NCBI GenBank assembly: GCA_001940725.1 | Contig: MDVR01000161.1 | Location: forward strand, 1 to 38,743 | From: Candidatus Heimdallarchaeota archaeon LC_2 | Lineage (GTDB): Archaea; Asgardarchaeota; Heimdallarchaeia; Heimdallarchaeales; Kariarchaeaceae | DNA length: 38,743 bases | Direction of reading: 5' to 3' | Notes under the pieces: model-generated | Database searches by the model: none | What the model saw: the letters and a program-made list of their open reading frames with translations, nothing else | What the model was told of the DNA's origin: nothing | Shown here: piece by piece, positions 16,496-26,174 of the stretch | Numbering within the stretch: position 1 is the first letter of the stretch | How the letters are laid out: the number at the start of each line of letters is the position of its first letter | Position numbers and translations under genes: made by a program

Positions 16496-18370
16496 ATGTT
16501 GCAAGTTAATAATGTTTTAGATAGCTCAAACTTTAAAAAATTGAGCGTATTGAATAATCGAAAAGCTTTAGAGATTGTAGAATATTATATTGATCTCTGT
16601 AAACCCAGAAAGGTTACTGTCATAACTGACAACGATGAGGATATAAATTACATTAGAGACCTGAGTGTAAAACTTGGTGAGGAATCCCTTCTAGCTGCAG
16701 AGGGGCATACAATTCATTATGACGGTTATCAAGATCAAGCAAGAGATAAAAAAAATACCCGAGTTCTACTGCCTAAAGGAAAAAAATTGAGCAAGCATAT
16801 CAATTCTATTGATCGTGATGAAGGATTAGCAGAAATCCACGAAATCTTAGATGGGATAATGGAAGGAAAAGAGATGTTTGTAAGATTCTTCTGCCTTGGA
16901 CCAACTGATTCAAAATTTTCCATCAGAGCTCTTCAAATTACAGATAGTGCATATGTTTCTCATTCTGAAGATCTTCTTTATAGAAAAGGCTATCAGGAAT
17001 TCATGCGATTTGGGGATTCTGAAGATTTCTTTCATCTTATTCACTCAGCTGGAGAATTAATTGGAGCGGTAACAAAGAATATTGAAAAGAGAAGAATATA
17101 CATTGATTTGGAAGAAAATCGAGTTCTTACCGTAAACAATCAATATGCTGGAAATAGTTTAGGTCTCAAGAAACTGTGTTTGAGATTAGCCATTAACAAA
17201 GCGATTTCTGAGGATTGGTTAACTGAACATATGTTTATTTCGGGTATATATTCCTTGAATAAATCTCGCAAAACATATTTCCTCGGAGCTTTTCCTTCAG
17301 CTTGTGGAAAAACATCTACTGCAATGATACCAGGACATACAATAGTTGGTGATGATATTGCATACCTTCGGATTGATGAAAAAGGTATACCATATGCAGC
17401 AAATATAGAAGCTGGGGTATTTGGAATTATTAAGGATGTTAATCCCGTAGATGATCCTTTGATATACAATGTTATTACAAGTCCACGAGAAATGATTTTT
17501 TCCAATGTTTTACAAAAAGATGGTAAGGTTTATTGGGAAGGTATGGATGCTAATGATCCTCCTACATCTGGAATTAACCACTCTGGAGAATGGTTTAAAG
17601 GGAAAATTGATGGAAATGAAAATACCATTCCAATATCTCATCCTAATTCTAGATATACAATTAGAATTGGTGATTTAGATAATTGTGATGAGAATTTGCA
17701 CAACCCTGATGGCGTTCCATTTCGAGGAATTATTTATGGCGGTCGAGATTCAGATACAGCCGTTCCAATATCACAATCTTTTGACTGGGATCATGGAGTT
17801 ATATTAGGTTCTTCAATAGAATCAGAAACAACTGCTGCAACTCTTGGTAAAGTTGGAATCAGGGTTAATCAACCAATGGCTAATCTTGATTTTGTAGTTG
17901 TACCTCTCAGTACGTATGTCGAAGCTCATTTTTCATTTGGAAAAAGATTAGATTCTGAAGATAGGGTCAAGGTATTTTCTACAAATTATTTTCTAAAAGA
18001 TGAAAATGGGAAATTCATTGATGATAAAGTGGATAAGAAAGCATGGTTAGTTTGGGCCGAAGGAAGGATTCATGGTGATTTTGATTCCATTGAAACTCCA
18101 ATAGGATTTATTCCAAAATTTGATGATCTGGTAATCTTATTTAAGGAAATATTTGGAAAAGAGTATACAAAACTCAAGTATGAAACTGAATTTTCCATTC
18201 GAGTTAGTAAATATTTGGACAAACTTAATCGTGTCGAGAAATTCTTTAACAATTCCGAGGTTATGCCTGAGAAATTTGTAGAACAAATCAATCTACAAAG
18301 AAATAGGTTAATCGAGGTCAAAAATAAATATGGTTCCGATGTAATTTCACCAGATAAATTTATTCAATAA
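16496..18370 (+). CDS. pckG: Phosphoenolpyruvate carboxykinase (GTP)
   Basis: 624 residues, the usual length for GTP-type PEPCK. Interconverts oxaloacetate plus GTP with PEP plus GDP plus CO2, the gateway to gluconeogenesis. The P-loop GAFPSACGKTSTAM (about 264-277, with the reactive C270) and the metal site VGDDIAYL (about 284-291) are both intact; downstream GVPFRGIIYGGRDSDT and FDWDHGVILGSS are typical. ATG at 16496. It lies just ahead of an amidohydrolase gene (83-bp gap) without obvious link. Confidence 0.95.
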   Translation: MLQVNNVLDSSNFKKLSVLNNRKALEIVEYYIDLCKPRKVTVITDNDEDINYIRDLSVKLGEESLLAAEGHTIHYDGYQDQARDKKNTRVLLPKGKKLSKHINSIDRDEGLAEIHEILDGIMEGKEMFVRFFCLGPTDSKFSIRALQITDSAYVSHSEDLLYRKGYQEFMRFGDSEDFFHLIHSAGELIGAVTKNIEKRRIYIDLEENRVLTVNNQYAGNSLGLKKLCLRLAINKAISEDWLTEHMFISGIYSLNKSRKTYFLGAFPSACGKTSTAMIPGHTIVGDDIAYLRIDEKGIPYAANIEAGVFGIIKDVNPVDDPLIYNVITSPREMIFSNVLQKDGKVYWEGMDANDPPTSGINHSGEWFKGKIDGNENTIPISHPNSRYTIRIGDLDNCDENLHNPDGVPFRGIIYGGRDSDTAVPISQSFDWDHGVILGSSIESETTAATLGKVGIRVNQPMANLDFVVVPLSTYVEAHFSFGKRLDSEDRVKVFSTNYFLKDENGKFIDDKVDKKAWLVWAEGRIHGDFDSIETPIGFIPKFDDLVILFKEIFGKEYTKLKYETEFSIRVSKYLDKLNRVEKFFNNSEVMPEKFVEQINLQRNRLIEVKNKYGSDVISPDKFIQ

Positions 18371-18453
18371 TAATCCTTTGATGGATCATAAAATATAGAG
18401 TTTATTCGATTTATAGTCAAGGAATTTAAAGATCTAATAAAGAAAATAACTCA

Positions 18454-19689
18454 ATGAGTACTGTGAGGATTGACTGTGAGCTGGCGATCATTGGTAATGG
18501 GGATTCTATCAAAGATGCTTCAATTGTCTATGAAAATAGTAAAATTATATATGCAGGAGAACAAGAACATTCACCCGAATCGGCCAATGTGATACAAACT
18601 AAAGTTGTAACACCTGGATTTTGGGATAGCCATGACCATTATTTTGGTTTACGTAAATTTGAATATGAAGAACGATTTATTGATCCGAAAATTAAATTTA
18701 TGCGATGTGCCTGGGATACAAAAGAAACATTACTGGCAGGTGTAACCAGTGTAAGAGAGGTAGGTGGGTTTGGACTTCTTCTGAAACAATCTATTCAAGA
18801 AGGCACCATTACTGGACCTCGAATATATGCAGCTGGAAGTATGATTTCAATGACGGGGGGTCATGGTGATAGCCATTCCCTTCCTGCAGAAGTATTTCAA
18901 CATTTCTCGGAAAAAGACCTGATTGCCAATCCAATTGCAGACGGTGTGGCTGATTGTCTGAAATTGGTTCGAACTCATATACGTTCTGGCGCAGAAGTAA
19001 TCAAATATGCCGCATCTGGTGGTGTAATGTCAGAAATTGATCCTCCTCAATATCAACAATACTCATCTGAAGAACAACATGCGATTGTGGGTGAAGCAGC
19101 CAGATCAGAAGTATCAGTGGCTGCACATTGTTATGGAGAAATTGGGATAAAAACTGCTCTAGAATCGGGGGTAAAAACAATCGAGCATGGAACCTATCTA
19201 ACAGAGGATCTCTGTGACCTGATGATTGAAAAAGATGCTATCCTTGTACCTACTGTATATACATACAAAGGGTTATTCGATACACCTGAAGCAAAAGATA
19301 ATCTACCTGAATATGGTTATACAAAGGGGCAATTAATTCTGAAAACTCATATGACGATGTTAAAAATGGCTGTCAAGCGTGGAGTTAAAATCGCTATGGG
19401 AACCGATATTATTGTTACTGGTGAATATCACCCAATTTACAAACATGGGGATAACCTAAGGGAGCTATCATATCTTGTAGAAGGTGGAATGACTCCAATG
19501 GCTGCTATTATTTCAGGAACTCAAAATGGACCTTTGACCCTTGGAAAACGTGCGCCGAAGTCAGGATTACTACAAACTGGATATGATGCTGACATTGTTC
19601 TTCTCCATAAAAATCCATTGGATGATATTGCAGTTCTTATCAATCGCGAAAATATTCAATCAGTGATTAAACAAGGAATTACCTATTAA
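18454..19689 (+). CDS. Amidohydrolase family protein (imidazolonepropionase/Xaa-Pro dipeptidase-like)
   Basis: 411 residues with a TIM-barrel metal hydrolase core. Metal ligands are visible as HDH (H60, H62) in GFWDSHDHYFG, a likely carboxylated lysine in VIKYAASGGVMS, the histidines in VAAHCYGE and TIEHGTYL, and the aspartate in AMGTDI. The C-terminal part returns to the beta-sandwich (GLLQTGYDADIVLLHKNPLD). Members of this clade cleave dipeptides with C-terminal proline, or imidazolonepropionate-like rings; which applies is unclear. ATG at 18454; 40 bp ahead of the next co-directional gene. Confidence 0.88.
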   Translation: MSTVRIDCELAIIGNGDSIKDASIVYENSKIIYAGEQEHSPESANVIQTKVVTPGFWDSHDHYFGLRKFEYEERFIDPKIKFMRCAWDTKETLLAGVTSVREVGGFGLLLKQSIQEGTITGPRIYAAGSMISMTGGHGDSHSLPAEVFQHFSEKDLIANPIADGVADCLKLVRTHIRSGAEVIKYAASGGVMSEIDPPQYQQYSSEEQHAIVGEAARSEVSVAAHCYGEIGIKTALESGVKTIEHGTYLTEDLCDLMIEKDAILVPTVYTYKGLFDTPEAKDNLPEYGYTKGQLILKTHMTMLKMAVKRGVKIAMGTDIIVTGEYHPIYKHGDNLRELSYLVEGGMTPMAAIISGTQNGPLTLGKRAPKSGLLQTGYDADIVLLHKNPLDDIAVLINRENIQSVIKQGITY

Positions 19690-19729
19690 TACAATAATTT
19701 TAAGATCACCCTTTATCTCATTAATATTT

Positions 19730-20719
19730 ATGAAAGGATTAGAAGTGGCCTCATTTGGTCATCCAATAGATGTAATCTCAAATAAAGAAATCGAATTACC
19801 CATTATGAGTTCTACTGATGTTTCAGTAGAATTAATCGCATCTCCTATAAATCCTTCAGATATTTTGCAGATTCAGGGTCTTTATCCGACACGCAAAGTG
19901 CTACCATCGGTATTTGGTAGTGAAGGTATCGCAAAAATAAGTAAAATTGGTGATGAAGTAAACCATCTAAATGTGGGTGACACGATATTATTACCTCTTG
20001 GTGTAAATACTTGGCAAGAAACATTGGTAGTAGCTTCTAAACGATTATTCCCACTTCCAGAATACGATCAATTTCAATTGGCAATGATAGGTATTAATCC
20101 ACCCACTGCTTATGCTATGCTTACAGAATTTGTTAATTTAGAATCTGGAGACTGGTTGGTACAAAATGCAGCTAATTCTGCAGTTGGGAGATATATTATT
20201 ACACTTGCAGGAAAAATGGGTTTTAAAACAGTCAATATTGTAAGACGTGAGAGTTTAATTACAGAATTGAAGGATTTAGGTGCAGATATTGTTGTCGTAG
20301 ATGGTCCAAATGTTCTTAATCAAGTGAAAAAAGAAATTGGTGACGGTAAGATTAAATTGGCGTTAGATGCAGTTTCAGGAAAAGCTACAAATGATCTGGC
20401 TACTCTCCTCTCTTATAAGGGAGTAATTGTCTCATACGGTGCACTTAGTCTAGAGTCGATTCAACTAAACATGGGTCTACTTATGTCAAAGGCTATTACC
20501 CTTCATACATTCTGGCTTGTACACTGGTTAAGAGAGACATCAATGGAAAAGATTCAATCAACATATTCTAATTTAATAACAATGATCGCTCAAGGAGAAT
20601 TGAGGGCTAAGATAGATCAGACATTTCCACTTGAAAAATATCAGGATGCATTTTTGCTAGCGATGAAAGAAGGGAGAAATGGAAAAGTTTTATTCACTGG
20701 ACCTGGATATAAAGAATAA
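19730..20719 (+). CDS. MDR-family oxidoreductase, trans-2-enoyl-CoA reductase (MECR/ETR)-like
   Basis: 329 residues of the medium-chain dehydrogenase/reductase superfamily without the structural zinc loop. NPSDILQIQG and FGSEGIAKISKIGDEV mark the GroES-like domain, and NPPTAYAMLTEF then QNAANSAVGRYIITLA then VNIVRRES mark the NADPH-binding domain. These blocks closely resemble mitochondrial-type 2-enoyl thioester reductases (NPxTAYxML, QNAxNSxVG). The enzyme would reduce an activated double bond with NADPH; quinone reductase-type activity is an alternative. Together with the thiolase and acyl-CoA synthetase of this window it hints at acyl-CoA metabolism, but they are not linked in one operon. 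Confidence 0.85.
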   Translation: MKGLEVASFGHPIDVISNKEIELPIMSSTDVSVELIASPINPSDILQIQGLYPTRKVLPSVFGSEGIAKISKIGDEVNHLNVGDTILLPLGVNTWQETLVVASKRLFPLPEYDQFQLAMIGINPPTAYAMLTEFVNLESGDWLVQNAANSAVGRYIITLAGKMGFKTVNIVRRESLITELKDLGADIVVVDGPNVLNQVKKEIGDGKIKLALDAVSGKATNDLATLLSYKGVIVSYGALSLESIQLNMGLLMSKAITLHTFWLVHWLRETSMEKIQSTYSNLITMIAQGELRAKIDQTFPLEKYQDAFLLAMKEGRNGKVLFTGPGYKE

Positions 20720-20767
20720 ATGGCGAGTATAATTTGATTAGTAAGTTTGGATTTAGAATTGGGTCAT

Positions 20768-21240
20768 TTATTTTTTTATATTAGGGTCTCCATTTGGGTT
20801 TCTTCTTAATTCATTATTTACTGGATTCTTCATTACATGATCTGAAAAACTAACTTTTCTTGTATGTTTAGCTAATACTATACAAACGTCACCGTATCCT
20901 CCAGTTGCTACACTGGAATAGTATAATACTTGTCTCCGCAAGGAGAGTATTGCTTCCTTCCACTTGGTTTATTCGAGTAAGCTAACTCCACCAAGATGGG
21001 ATTTTCATACTTTTTGACCATCGCAAGATCATTCTCGAACATCCATCAAGATTTGATAATCTGACTAGCAGCTCGTAACGACGGATACAGGAACAGAAAA
21101 TCGCTACTTTCTTTTTTACTGTATATGGACTTCCTTTTCTCTTACGAGATCCAGCCTTCGGTGTATTCTTAAAATCCTTATTGATTTAAGAAATCGACCT
21201 AGTCTCACTTTATTCTTATACTCATCTAATATAAACAGGA
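20768..21240 (-). pseudogene. Frameshifted remnant of an unrecognised protein gene
   Basis: No intact ORF exists between 20720 and 21428, but the minus strand shows successive protein-like pieces in different frames: DEYKNKVRLGRFLKSI (about 21225-21180), FKNTPKAGSRKRKGSPYTVK (about 21170-21115), MFENDLAMVKKYENPILVEL continuing to CGDKYYTIP (about 21045-20918), and VATGGYGDVCIVLAKHTRKV continuing to a stop at 20768. Shifts and in-frame stops (TGA, TAG) separate them. The composition is less AT-biased than the surrounding spacer, as expected of former coding sequence. I do not recognise the family; a transposase or a mobile-element gene is possible. The remaining 190 bp up to 21428 contain nothing I can name. 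Confidence 0.5.
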
Positions 21241-21428
21241 TGACAGTATATTGTAAGTGAAATTGTAACAATTTCACCACTTCTCAATTGAAAAACTAAC
21301 TTTTCCTACCATGGGATCTAAGATTTGCTATTCCAATTTTTGCGTATTTAAATTATCAAAGGTTCACACAAATTATGATACCAATCATGATTGCTTGAAC
21401 TTTCTTATTTTTAACTGAAAGTCAGGTC

Positions 21429-21728
21429 ATGGTAATGAAGACCGAGAATCCATTCATATCAAGTTTAAAAGCTTTTTATGCTCGATCTTGGATTTTTATG
21501 TTCATCCTGGGTGCATATTTTTTTCCTATAATTATGTCTGGTTCATTAATTGCATCACCAGAAGTTGGTTTTTTGACGCTTTTTATTGTTAGTTTTATTC
21601 CATTAATCTTCTTGATTACCTTCATAACTGAATTTGCAAGATTTCAAAACCTTCACCCTATTGTATCATCAATTATTACATCAGGAATTATTTCTTGGGC
21701 ATTAGCTTCAACCTTACCCTTTGTATAA
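21429..21728 (+). CDS. Small three-helix membrane protein
   Basis: 99 residues with hydrophobic stretches near 19-41, 46-66 and 76-97, so probably three membrane helices and almost nothing outside. No family recognised. ATG 21429 is followed two codons later by a second ATG (MVMKTENP), either of which may be used. It converges with the truncated haemoglobin gene, 32 bp between stops. Confidence 0.6.
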   Translation: MVMKTENPFISSLKAFYARSWIFMFILGAYFFPIIMSGSLIASPEVGFLTLFIVSFIPLIFLITFITEFARFQNLHPIVSSIITSGIISWALASTLPFV

Positions 21729-21760
21729 TTGTTGGATTTAATATCTTATAATTTATCAAT

Positions 21761-22150
21761 TTATGATTGATTAACCATCTTCATTGAAATCCTCTCAAAA
21801 TAATCATATAAGGTATCCCAAGCTGGATGTTCTTCGGTTATTCCAATCTCTCTCCAACTTTCAAGCTTAAGCTTTAGCCATTGATTTCTTTCTTTGATCC
21901 CAATTGGGAATGGAATATGTCTTTTTTTAAGCCTAGGATGGCCTCTTAAAGGTGAATAATTATCAGGGCCTCCAAATTTTTTAACCAAAAATAAAAAAAC
22001 GCGTTCCTTTCCCCTTTCCAAGGATATGGGAAACATTGATCTCAAAAGTTGATCCTGGTCAATTTTCAAATAAAAATTATTGACTAATTTTCTAAATGTG
22101 GATTCCCCACCAACCATCTCGAAAATTGCAGAGTGATCGTAAATTACCAT
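21761..22150 (-). CDS. glbO: Truncated haemoglobin, group II (TrHbO)
   Basis: 129 residues, the normal length of a 2-on-2 globin. Group II signature is clear: Y27 (B10), FGGPDNYSPLRGHPRLKKRH with H78 as the likely proximal haem ligand, and W91 (G8) in NQWLKLKLESW. Group II globins bind oxygen tightly and are linked to oxygen or NO detoxification. In this organism it suggests exposure to oxygen or nitrogen oxides, which is an inference. ATG at 22150; single gene, converging on the small membrane protein. Confidence 0.9.
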   Translation of the reverse strand: MVIYDHSAIFEMVGGESTFRKLVNNFYLKIDQDQLLRSMFPISLERGKERVFLFLVKKFGGPDNYSPLRGHPRLKKRHIPFPIGIKERNQWLKLKLESWREIGITEEHPAWDTLYDYFERISMKMVNQS

Positions 22151-22350
22151 ATTCTATTCTTAATCTCTCTAGTAATCATATTTTTATATAAAATAAAATC
22201 ATTTCTATCTGTTTATATTGCTACTTAGAAAATCTGAAATTTAATACAGTATGTTAATTTTCTTCCGAATCAACTTTCTCTAAATTAACAAATATTAAAC
22301 TCATAAGCGTGAAACGATATTGGTAAAAATTACGAAATGTTGAAAAAATT

Positions 22351-23490
22351 ATGACTGAGGAAATTTCATATTTAACTTTGCAAAATATAATTGATGAACA
22401 GACAGACAAGGCTAAAAGCTACCATTCATCAACAATAAAGATTTATGGATTTAATGAAATATTTTTCCCATTATATTACTTGCTTTTGGTAATATTCAAA
22501 ATTCCAGAAGCTATAGCTGATACTGGTCCTTCAAATGGAAATTATTCAGTTTTGAGTATTATTTACACTATAACGATTTTATTAATATTGCATTTTATTT
22601 TTTCATTACCTAAAGGGTGGTACATTGAAAGAATTGAACGAGAGTATGAATTTTCTACAATAGGATGGGATAAGTGGTTCATAGACAAAATCAAACTTCT
22701 AGTAATATCTTTGGTTATTGGGATACTCTTCTTTGTCCCAATATATTTTGCAATCGACCGGTTTGCTAAGAATTGGTGGATATTAGCAACCCTAATCTCA
22801 ATTTTGCTTATGATCGCAATGTTATTTCTTTCTCCTTTTCTTTTGAATTTGTTTACCAAATTAGAATCATTTCCAGCAGGTGAAACTAGAACTAGAGTTG
22901 AAAATTTGGCTAAGGAAATGGGTGTTAAATACAAAGATATTTACCTTTGGAAATTGTCAGATCAGACCACCAAAGCAAATGCCGCAGTAGTTGGTTTTGG
23001 GAACTCAATAAGAATCGTGCTTGGAGACAATCTTGCAAGAGAATTTAGAAATGACGAAATTGAAATCGTCATGGCCCACGAAATTGGGCATTACATTCAT
23101 AAGGATGTTTACAGATATGCTATATACTATTCCATGTTATTCGTTATTTCATTTTATATAATTGAACAATTATTCCAATGGGCAATAGATCAATTTGATT
23201 ATTCTTCAAGATCTGACCCTGCAGGTCTTGGCTTCATGATATTATCTTTGTTACTTTTATCCAAAATTTATGGGATTCTAAGTAATTGGTACAGCCGCAA
23301 GAGGGAAAAGGCTGCAGACGTTTTGGCAATTAAAAAATTCAATAATCTAGAAATTTACGAATCTGCATTTAGTCGTTTAGCAAAAATGAATTTATCATAT
23401 CCTGATCCATCAAAATTAGAAATTCTACTAAGATATACACACCCACCAATAGTCGAAAGGGTAAGATATGCAAAAGACTATATTGATTAA
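22351..23490 (+). CDS. M48 metallopeptidase, Ste24/CAAX protease-like
   Basis: 379 residues of an integral membrane zinc protease. Hydrophobic segments lie near 35-52, 66-86, 113-137, 142-164, 255-275 and 292-311. The zinc site is HEIGH (H243, E244, H247) with the third ligand E319 and D323 in REKAADVLA. The strand before the site, DQTTKANAAVVGFGNSIRIV, matches the Ste24 substrate-binding edge (usually NAyftGfgknkRIVL). Ste24 enzymes trim prenylated CAAX proteins in eukaryotes; bacterial relatives act on membrane proteins. Whether this one handles prenylated proteins is unknown. ATG at 22351, transcribed alone. Confidence 0.88.
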   Translation: MTEEISYLTLQNIIDEQTDKAKSYHSSTIKIYGFNEIFFPLYYLLLVIFKIPEAIADTGPSNGNYSVLSIIYTITILLILHFIFSLPKGWYIERIEREYEFSTIGWDKWFIDKIKLLVISLVIGILFFVPIYFAIDRFAKNWWILATLISILLMIAMLFLSPFLLNLFTKLESFPAGETRTRVENLAKEMGVKYKDIYLWKLSDQTTKANAAVVGFGNSIRIVLGDNLAREFRNDEIEIVMAHEIGHYIHKDVYRYAIYYSMLFVISFYIIEQLFQWAIDQFDYSSRSDPAGLGFMILSLLLLSKIYGILSNWYSRKREKAADVLAIKKFNNLEIYESAFSRLAKMNLSYPDPSKLEILLRYTHPPIVERVRYAKDYID

Positions 23491-23702
23491 CAAATTGATC
23501 CCTTATCAATGACAGAATGTTATTTCAGATCTTCAGTGAAGAGTTAAATTAATTACAAGAAATTGCAAAGCTCGTTTTAGATATTTTTTTTTTGAATTAA
23601 ATGTAATAAATCCTTGAATTATCAGTTGACAATCAATTTGATCTGTAATATTTCACCATAGTAATATACCATATTTTATTGATAAAAAATTGTAGTGAGA
23701 TA

Positions 23703-25511
23703 ATGTCCGAAACAAATATTAGAAATCCAGCCTTACCCAGGAGTCGTTTCAATAGGTTGGATTCTGATATTAGAATAATGATCTTAGCAATATTAGTTGG
23801 GATTATAGGCGGACTGGGAGCAATATTATTTCGTTTAATGATTGATAGTGTTAATTATTTATTGGTTGAGGGTCCAACTACACTAACTGAAAAATATATA
23901 TCAGATAGATTTACTCCTATTGTTACAGTAGCAGCACCTGCAATAGGTGGATTGATCGTTGGAGCATTAATATTCTATTTTGCCCGGGAGGCTAAGGGTC
24001 ATGGAGTTCCAGAAATTATAGAATCAGTTAATTTGCAAAAAGGTCGGATGAGAATAAGGGTTCCTTTTGTTAAAATAATTGCATCTGCAGTAACAATTGG
24101 TAGTACTGGATCTGCAGGTAGAGAAGGACCAATTGCCCAGATAGGTGGGGGTTTTGCATCTGTTTTGTCACAAAAGCTTAACCTTAGTGCTGAAGAAAGC
24201 AAGATACTAGTAGTGTCAGGTGTCTCCGCAGGAATTGCCGCAACTTTTAATGCACCTTTAGGAGGTGTGTTATTTGGGTTGGAGGTAATCAGACGTGATA
24301 AAAGGTCATTCACAATTTTACCCTTAGTTACAAGTTCTGTTGTAGGAACTGCGATTGGTGAATTTTTCCTTGGGACCAGTCCCGCGTTTATTTTTCCAAC
24401 AGGAGCATCTTATTTGCATATAATCAATGTACCTGTATTCATATTTCTAGGGGTTATCATGGGCGTTGCATCTGTGATTTGGACCAGAGGCTTCTATTGG
24501 ATGGAAGATTTATTGGAAAGAATACCTACTACACCTATAATATTAGCAGGTTTAGGCGGATTAAGTATCGGGATAATCGAATTATGGTATCCTGAGATGA
24601 GTGGTATAAGCTATTCTGCAATTGATGATGCTTTTGCATTAAAATTATCTCTTCAAGTTGTATTAGTTTTCGCAATTGTCAAATTTATTGCTACTGCTCT
24701 AACAATTGGTTCAGGTGGTTCAGGTGGTGTATTTGCACCAACATTATTTATTGGAGTAATGCTAGGTACCGGGCTAGGTCATATATTAGATAGTACTGGT
24801 TATATTGGATTGAGCATCCCAGTTATTGCTTTATTATGCATGGCTGCTTTGTTTGCAGGGTCCGCACGAGCCCCATTAACTGCAGTTGTAATGACTAGTG
24901 AAATGGTAAATGATTTTCAATTAATTATACCACTCATGTTCGCTGTCTTATCAGCTTGGATAGTAAGTAAAGCCTTAATGAACGATGATATCTATATCAT
25001 CAAATTAAAAAGGAGGGGTTTAGAATTCTCTTCCTCTATTGATGTGTTAGAAGATATTCCTGTTTCAAGTATCATGATTAAAAATCCTGATTACGTATCA
25101 AGTAAAGATAGATTGGAAATAGTTATTGATTTGATGAAAAAAACAGGACACACTGGTTTTCCAGTAGTGGATAATCATCATCTTGTAGGTATAATTACTG
25201 AACATGATGTCACAAAAGGTGTTGATTCAACCAAGTTAGATGATTGGGTTGTTGGAGATTTATGTAGCAAAAATATTATTGCAGTCGCTCGTACTTGTCC
25301 AATTTCAACTGTTCTTCTGATAATGACAAAACATAATATAAATAGGATGCCCGTTATCAGTTCAAAACGGGCTCATCATTTAGTGGGATGGGTTACAAGA
25401 AGTGACGTGATGAATGCTTACTTTGCTGCAAAAGCAAGTAAAATGTATGAGGATGCAGAGAGAGATTTGTTTGAAAGCCTTCAAGATGGATCCGTCGAAT
25501 TTGGTGAATAA
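23703..25511 (+). CDS. ClC-family chloride channel/transporter with C-terminal CBS pair
   Basis: 602 residues from ATG 23703 (frame open upstream to a TTG at 23679). ClC signature motifs: GSTGSAGREGPIAQIGG (the GREGP filter loop, about 138-154) and GSGGSGGVFAPTLFIG (the GxFxP loop). The first filter motif has serine/threonine before the glycines rather than the exact GSGIP of the best-studied proteins, and the proton-glutamate position is retained in GREGP. Two CBS domains follow from about 450 (VSSIMIKNPDYVSS and VVGDLCSKNIIAVART), which usually bind adenine nucleotides and gate the channel. Antiporter or channel cannot be told. Confidence 0.9.
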   Translation: MSETNIRNPALPRSRFNRLDSDIRIMILAILVGIIGGLGAILFRLMIDSVNYLLVEGPTTLTEKYISDRFTPIVTVAAPAIGGLIVGALIFYFAREAKGHGVPEIIESVNLQKGRMRIRVPFVKIIASAVTIGSTGSAGREGPIAQIGGGFASVLSQKLNLSAEESKILVVSGVSAGIAATFNAPLGGVLFGLEVIRRDKRSFTILPLVTSSVVGTAIGEFFLGTSPAFIFPTGASYLHIINVPVFIFLGVIMGVASVIWTRGFYWMEDLLERIPTTPIILAGLGGLSIGIIELWYPEMSGISYSAIDDAFALKLSLQVVLVFAIVKFIATALTIGSGGSGGVFAPTLFIGVMLGTGLGHILDSTGYIGLSIPVIALLCMAALFAGSARAPLTAVVMTSEMVNDFQLIIPLMFAVLSAWIVSKALMNDDIYIIKLKRRGLEFSSSIDVLEDIPVSSIMIKNPDYVSSKDRLEIVIDLMKKTGHTGFPVVDNHHLVGIITEHDVTKGVDSTKLDDWVVGDLCSKNIIAVARTCPISTVLLIMTKHNINRMPVISSKRAHHLVGWVTRSDVMNAYFAAKASKMYEDAERDLFESLQDGSVEFGE

Positions 25512-25590
25512 ATTAAAAAAAATCAAATGTATAAAAATTTATTATGTGTTGGATTAAAAAATTTGTTTAATTATTAAATCGAGTAAATGT

Positions 25591-26157
25591 TTAGAAATTC
25601 CTTATTTTTTCCGATTTTTCAACTGTTATCTGATTTTCCTCTTTTTTAGGGGTATTTAAAATTAGTTGATTTTGTTCCTTGTACAAATAATTAATGAAAT
25701 CAACATTCACATCTCTAGGGTGAATTTCATCTTTTCCTTTACCCAATATTCTTAGGAATGAAAGAATTTGAGCTCTATGATGAATAGTATGGAATAGTGC
25801 ATCAGCAAAAATTAGTTCAATATTAACAAAACTACCTTTTGCTATTGGCATCTTAAAATATCTGTACTTTCTATTATTGACAAAATTTTTCCAAACATCT
25901 AATAATTCTTTCCATTTTCTAATTAGATCATCCTTTGATAAATCTGCAAAAGATGGAAAGCTATCATATGGATTACCTTCAATTGCTTTCACAAAATATT
26001 CAATAATTCCCACAAGATGGCCAGCTTTAGTAGCAATACTACCAGCTAAGTCACCAAACGATTTTCTATATTCCTCTTCAGAAATTTTTTCTATTGCTCT
26101 AATTGCAGCATAATCCCCCCAAATCATATAATCAGTATAAAATTTTATGTCTGTCAT
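25591..26157 (-). CDS. DinB-family metal-binding helical protein
   Basis: 188 residues from ATG 26157; a Shine-Dalgarno-like AAGGAG lies about 10 bases upstream and fixes this start over the upstream TTG 26181. DinB/YfiT fold: DYMIWGDYAAIRAIEKI as first helix, H47 (KAGHLVGIIEYF), and FHTIHHRAQILSFL with H123 and H127, giving the family's three-histidine metal site (H...HxxxHR). Several members are thiol-dependent S-transferases (bacillithiol or mycothiol). It starts 18 bases after the stop of the MerB-like gene and is clearly in the same operon, so a thiol- or metal-detoxification role is likely but inferred. Confidence 0.8.
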   Translation of the reverse strand: MTDIKFYTDYMIWGDYAAIRAIEKISEEEYRKSFGDLAGSIATKAGHLVGIIEYFVKAIEGNPYDSFPSFADLSKDDLIRKWKELLDVWKNFVNNRKYRYFKMPIAKGSFVNIELIFADALFHTIHHRAQILSFLRILGKGKDEIHPRDVNVDFINYLYKEQNQLILNTPKKEENQITVEKSEKIRNF

Positions 26158-26174
26158 TCTATTTTTTCTCCTTT

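Noticed and set aside
20930..20957. Hairpin TCTCC-GCAA-GGAGA with a GNRA-like loop, possible ncRNA
   Set aside because: It falls inside the decayed coding sequence (CGDKYY region) and has no further RNA-like structure around it.
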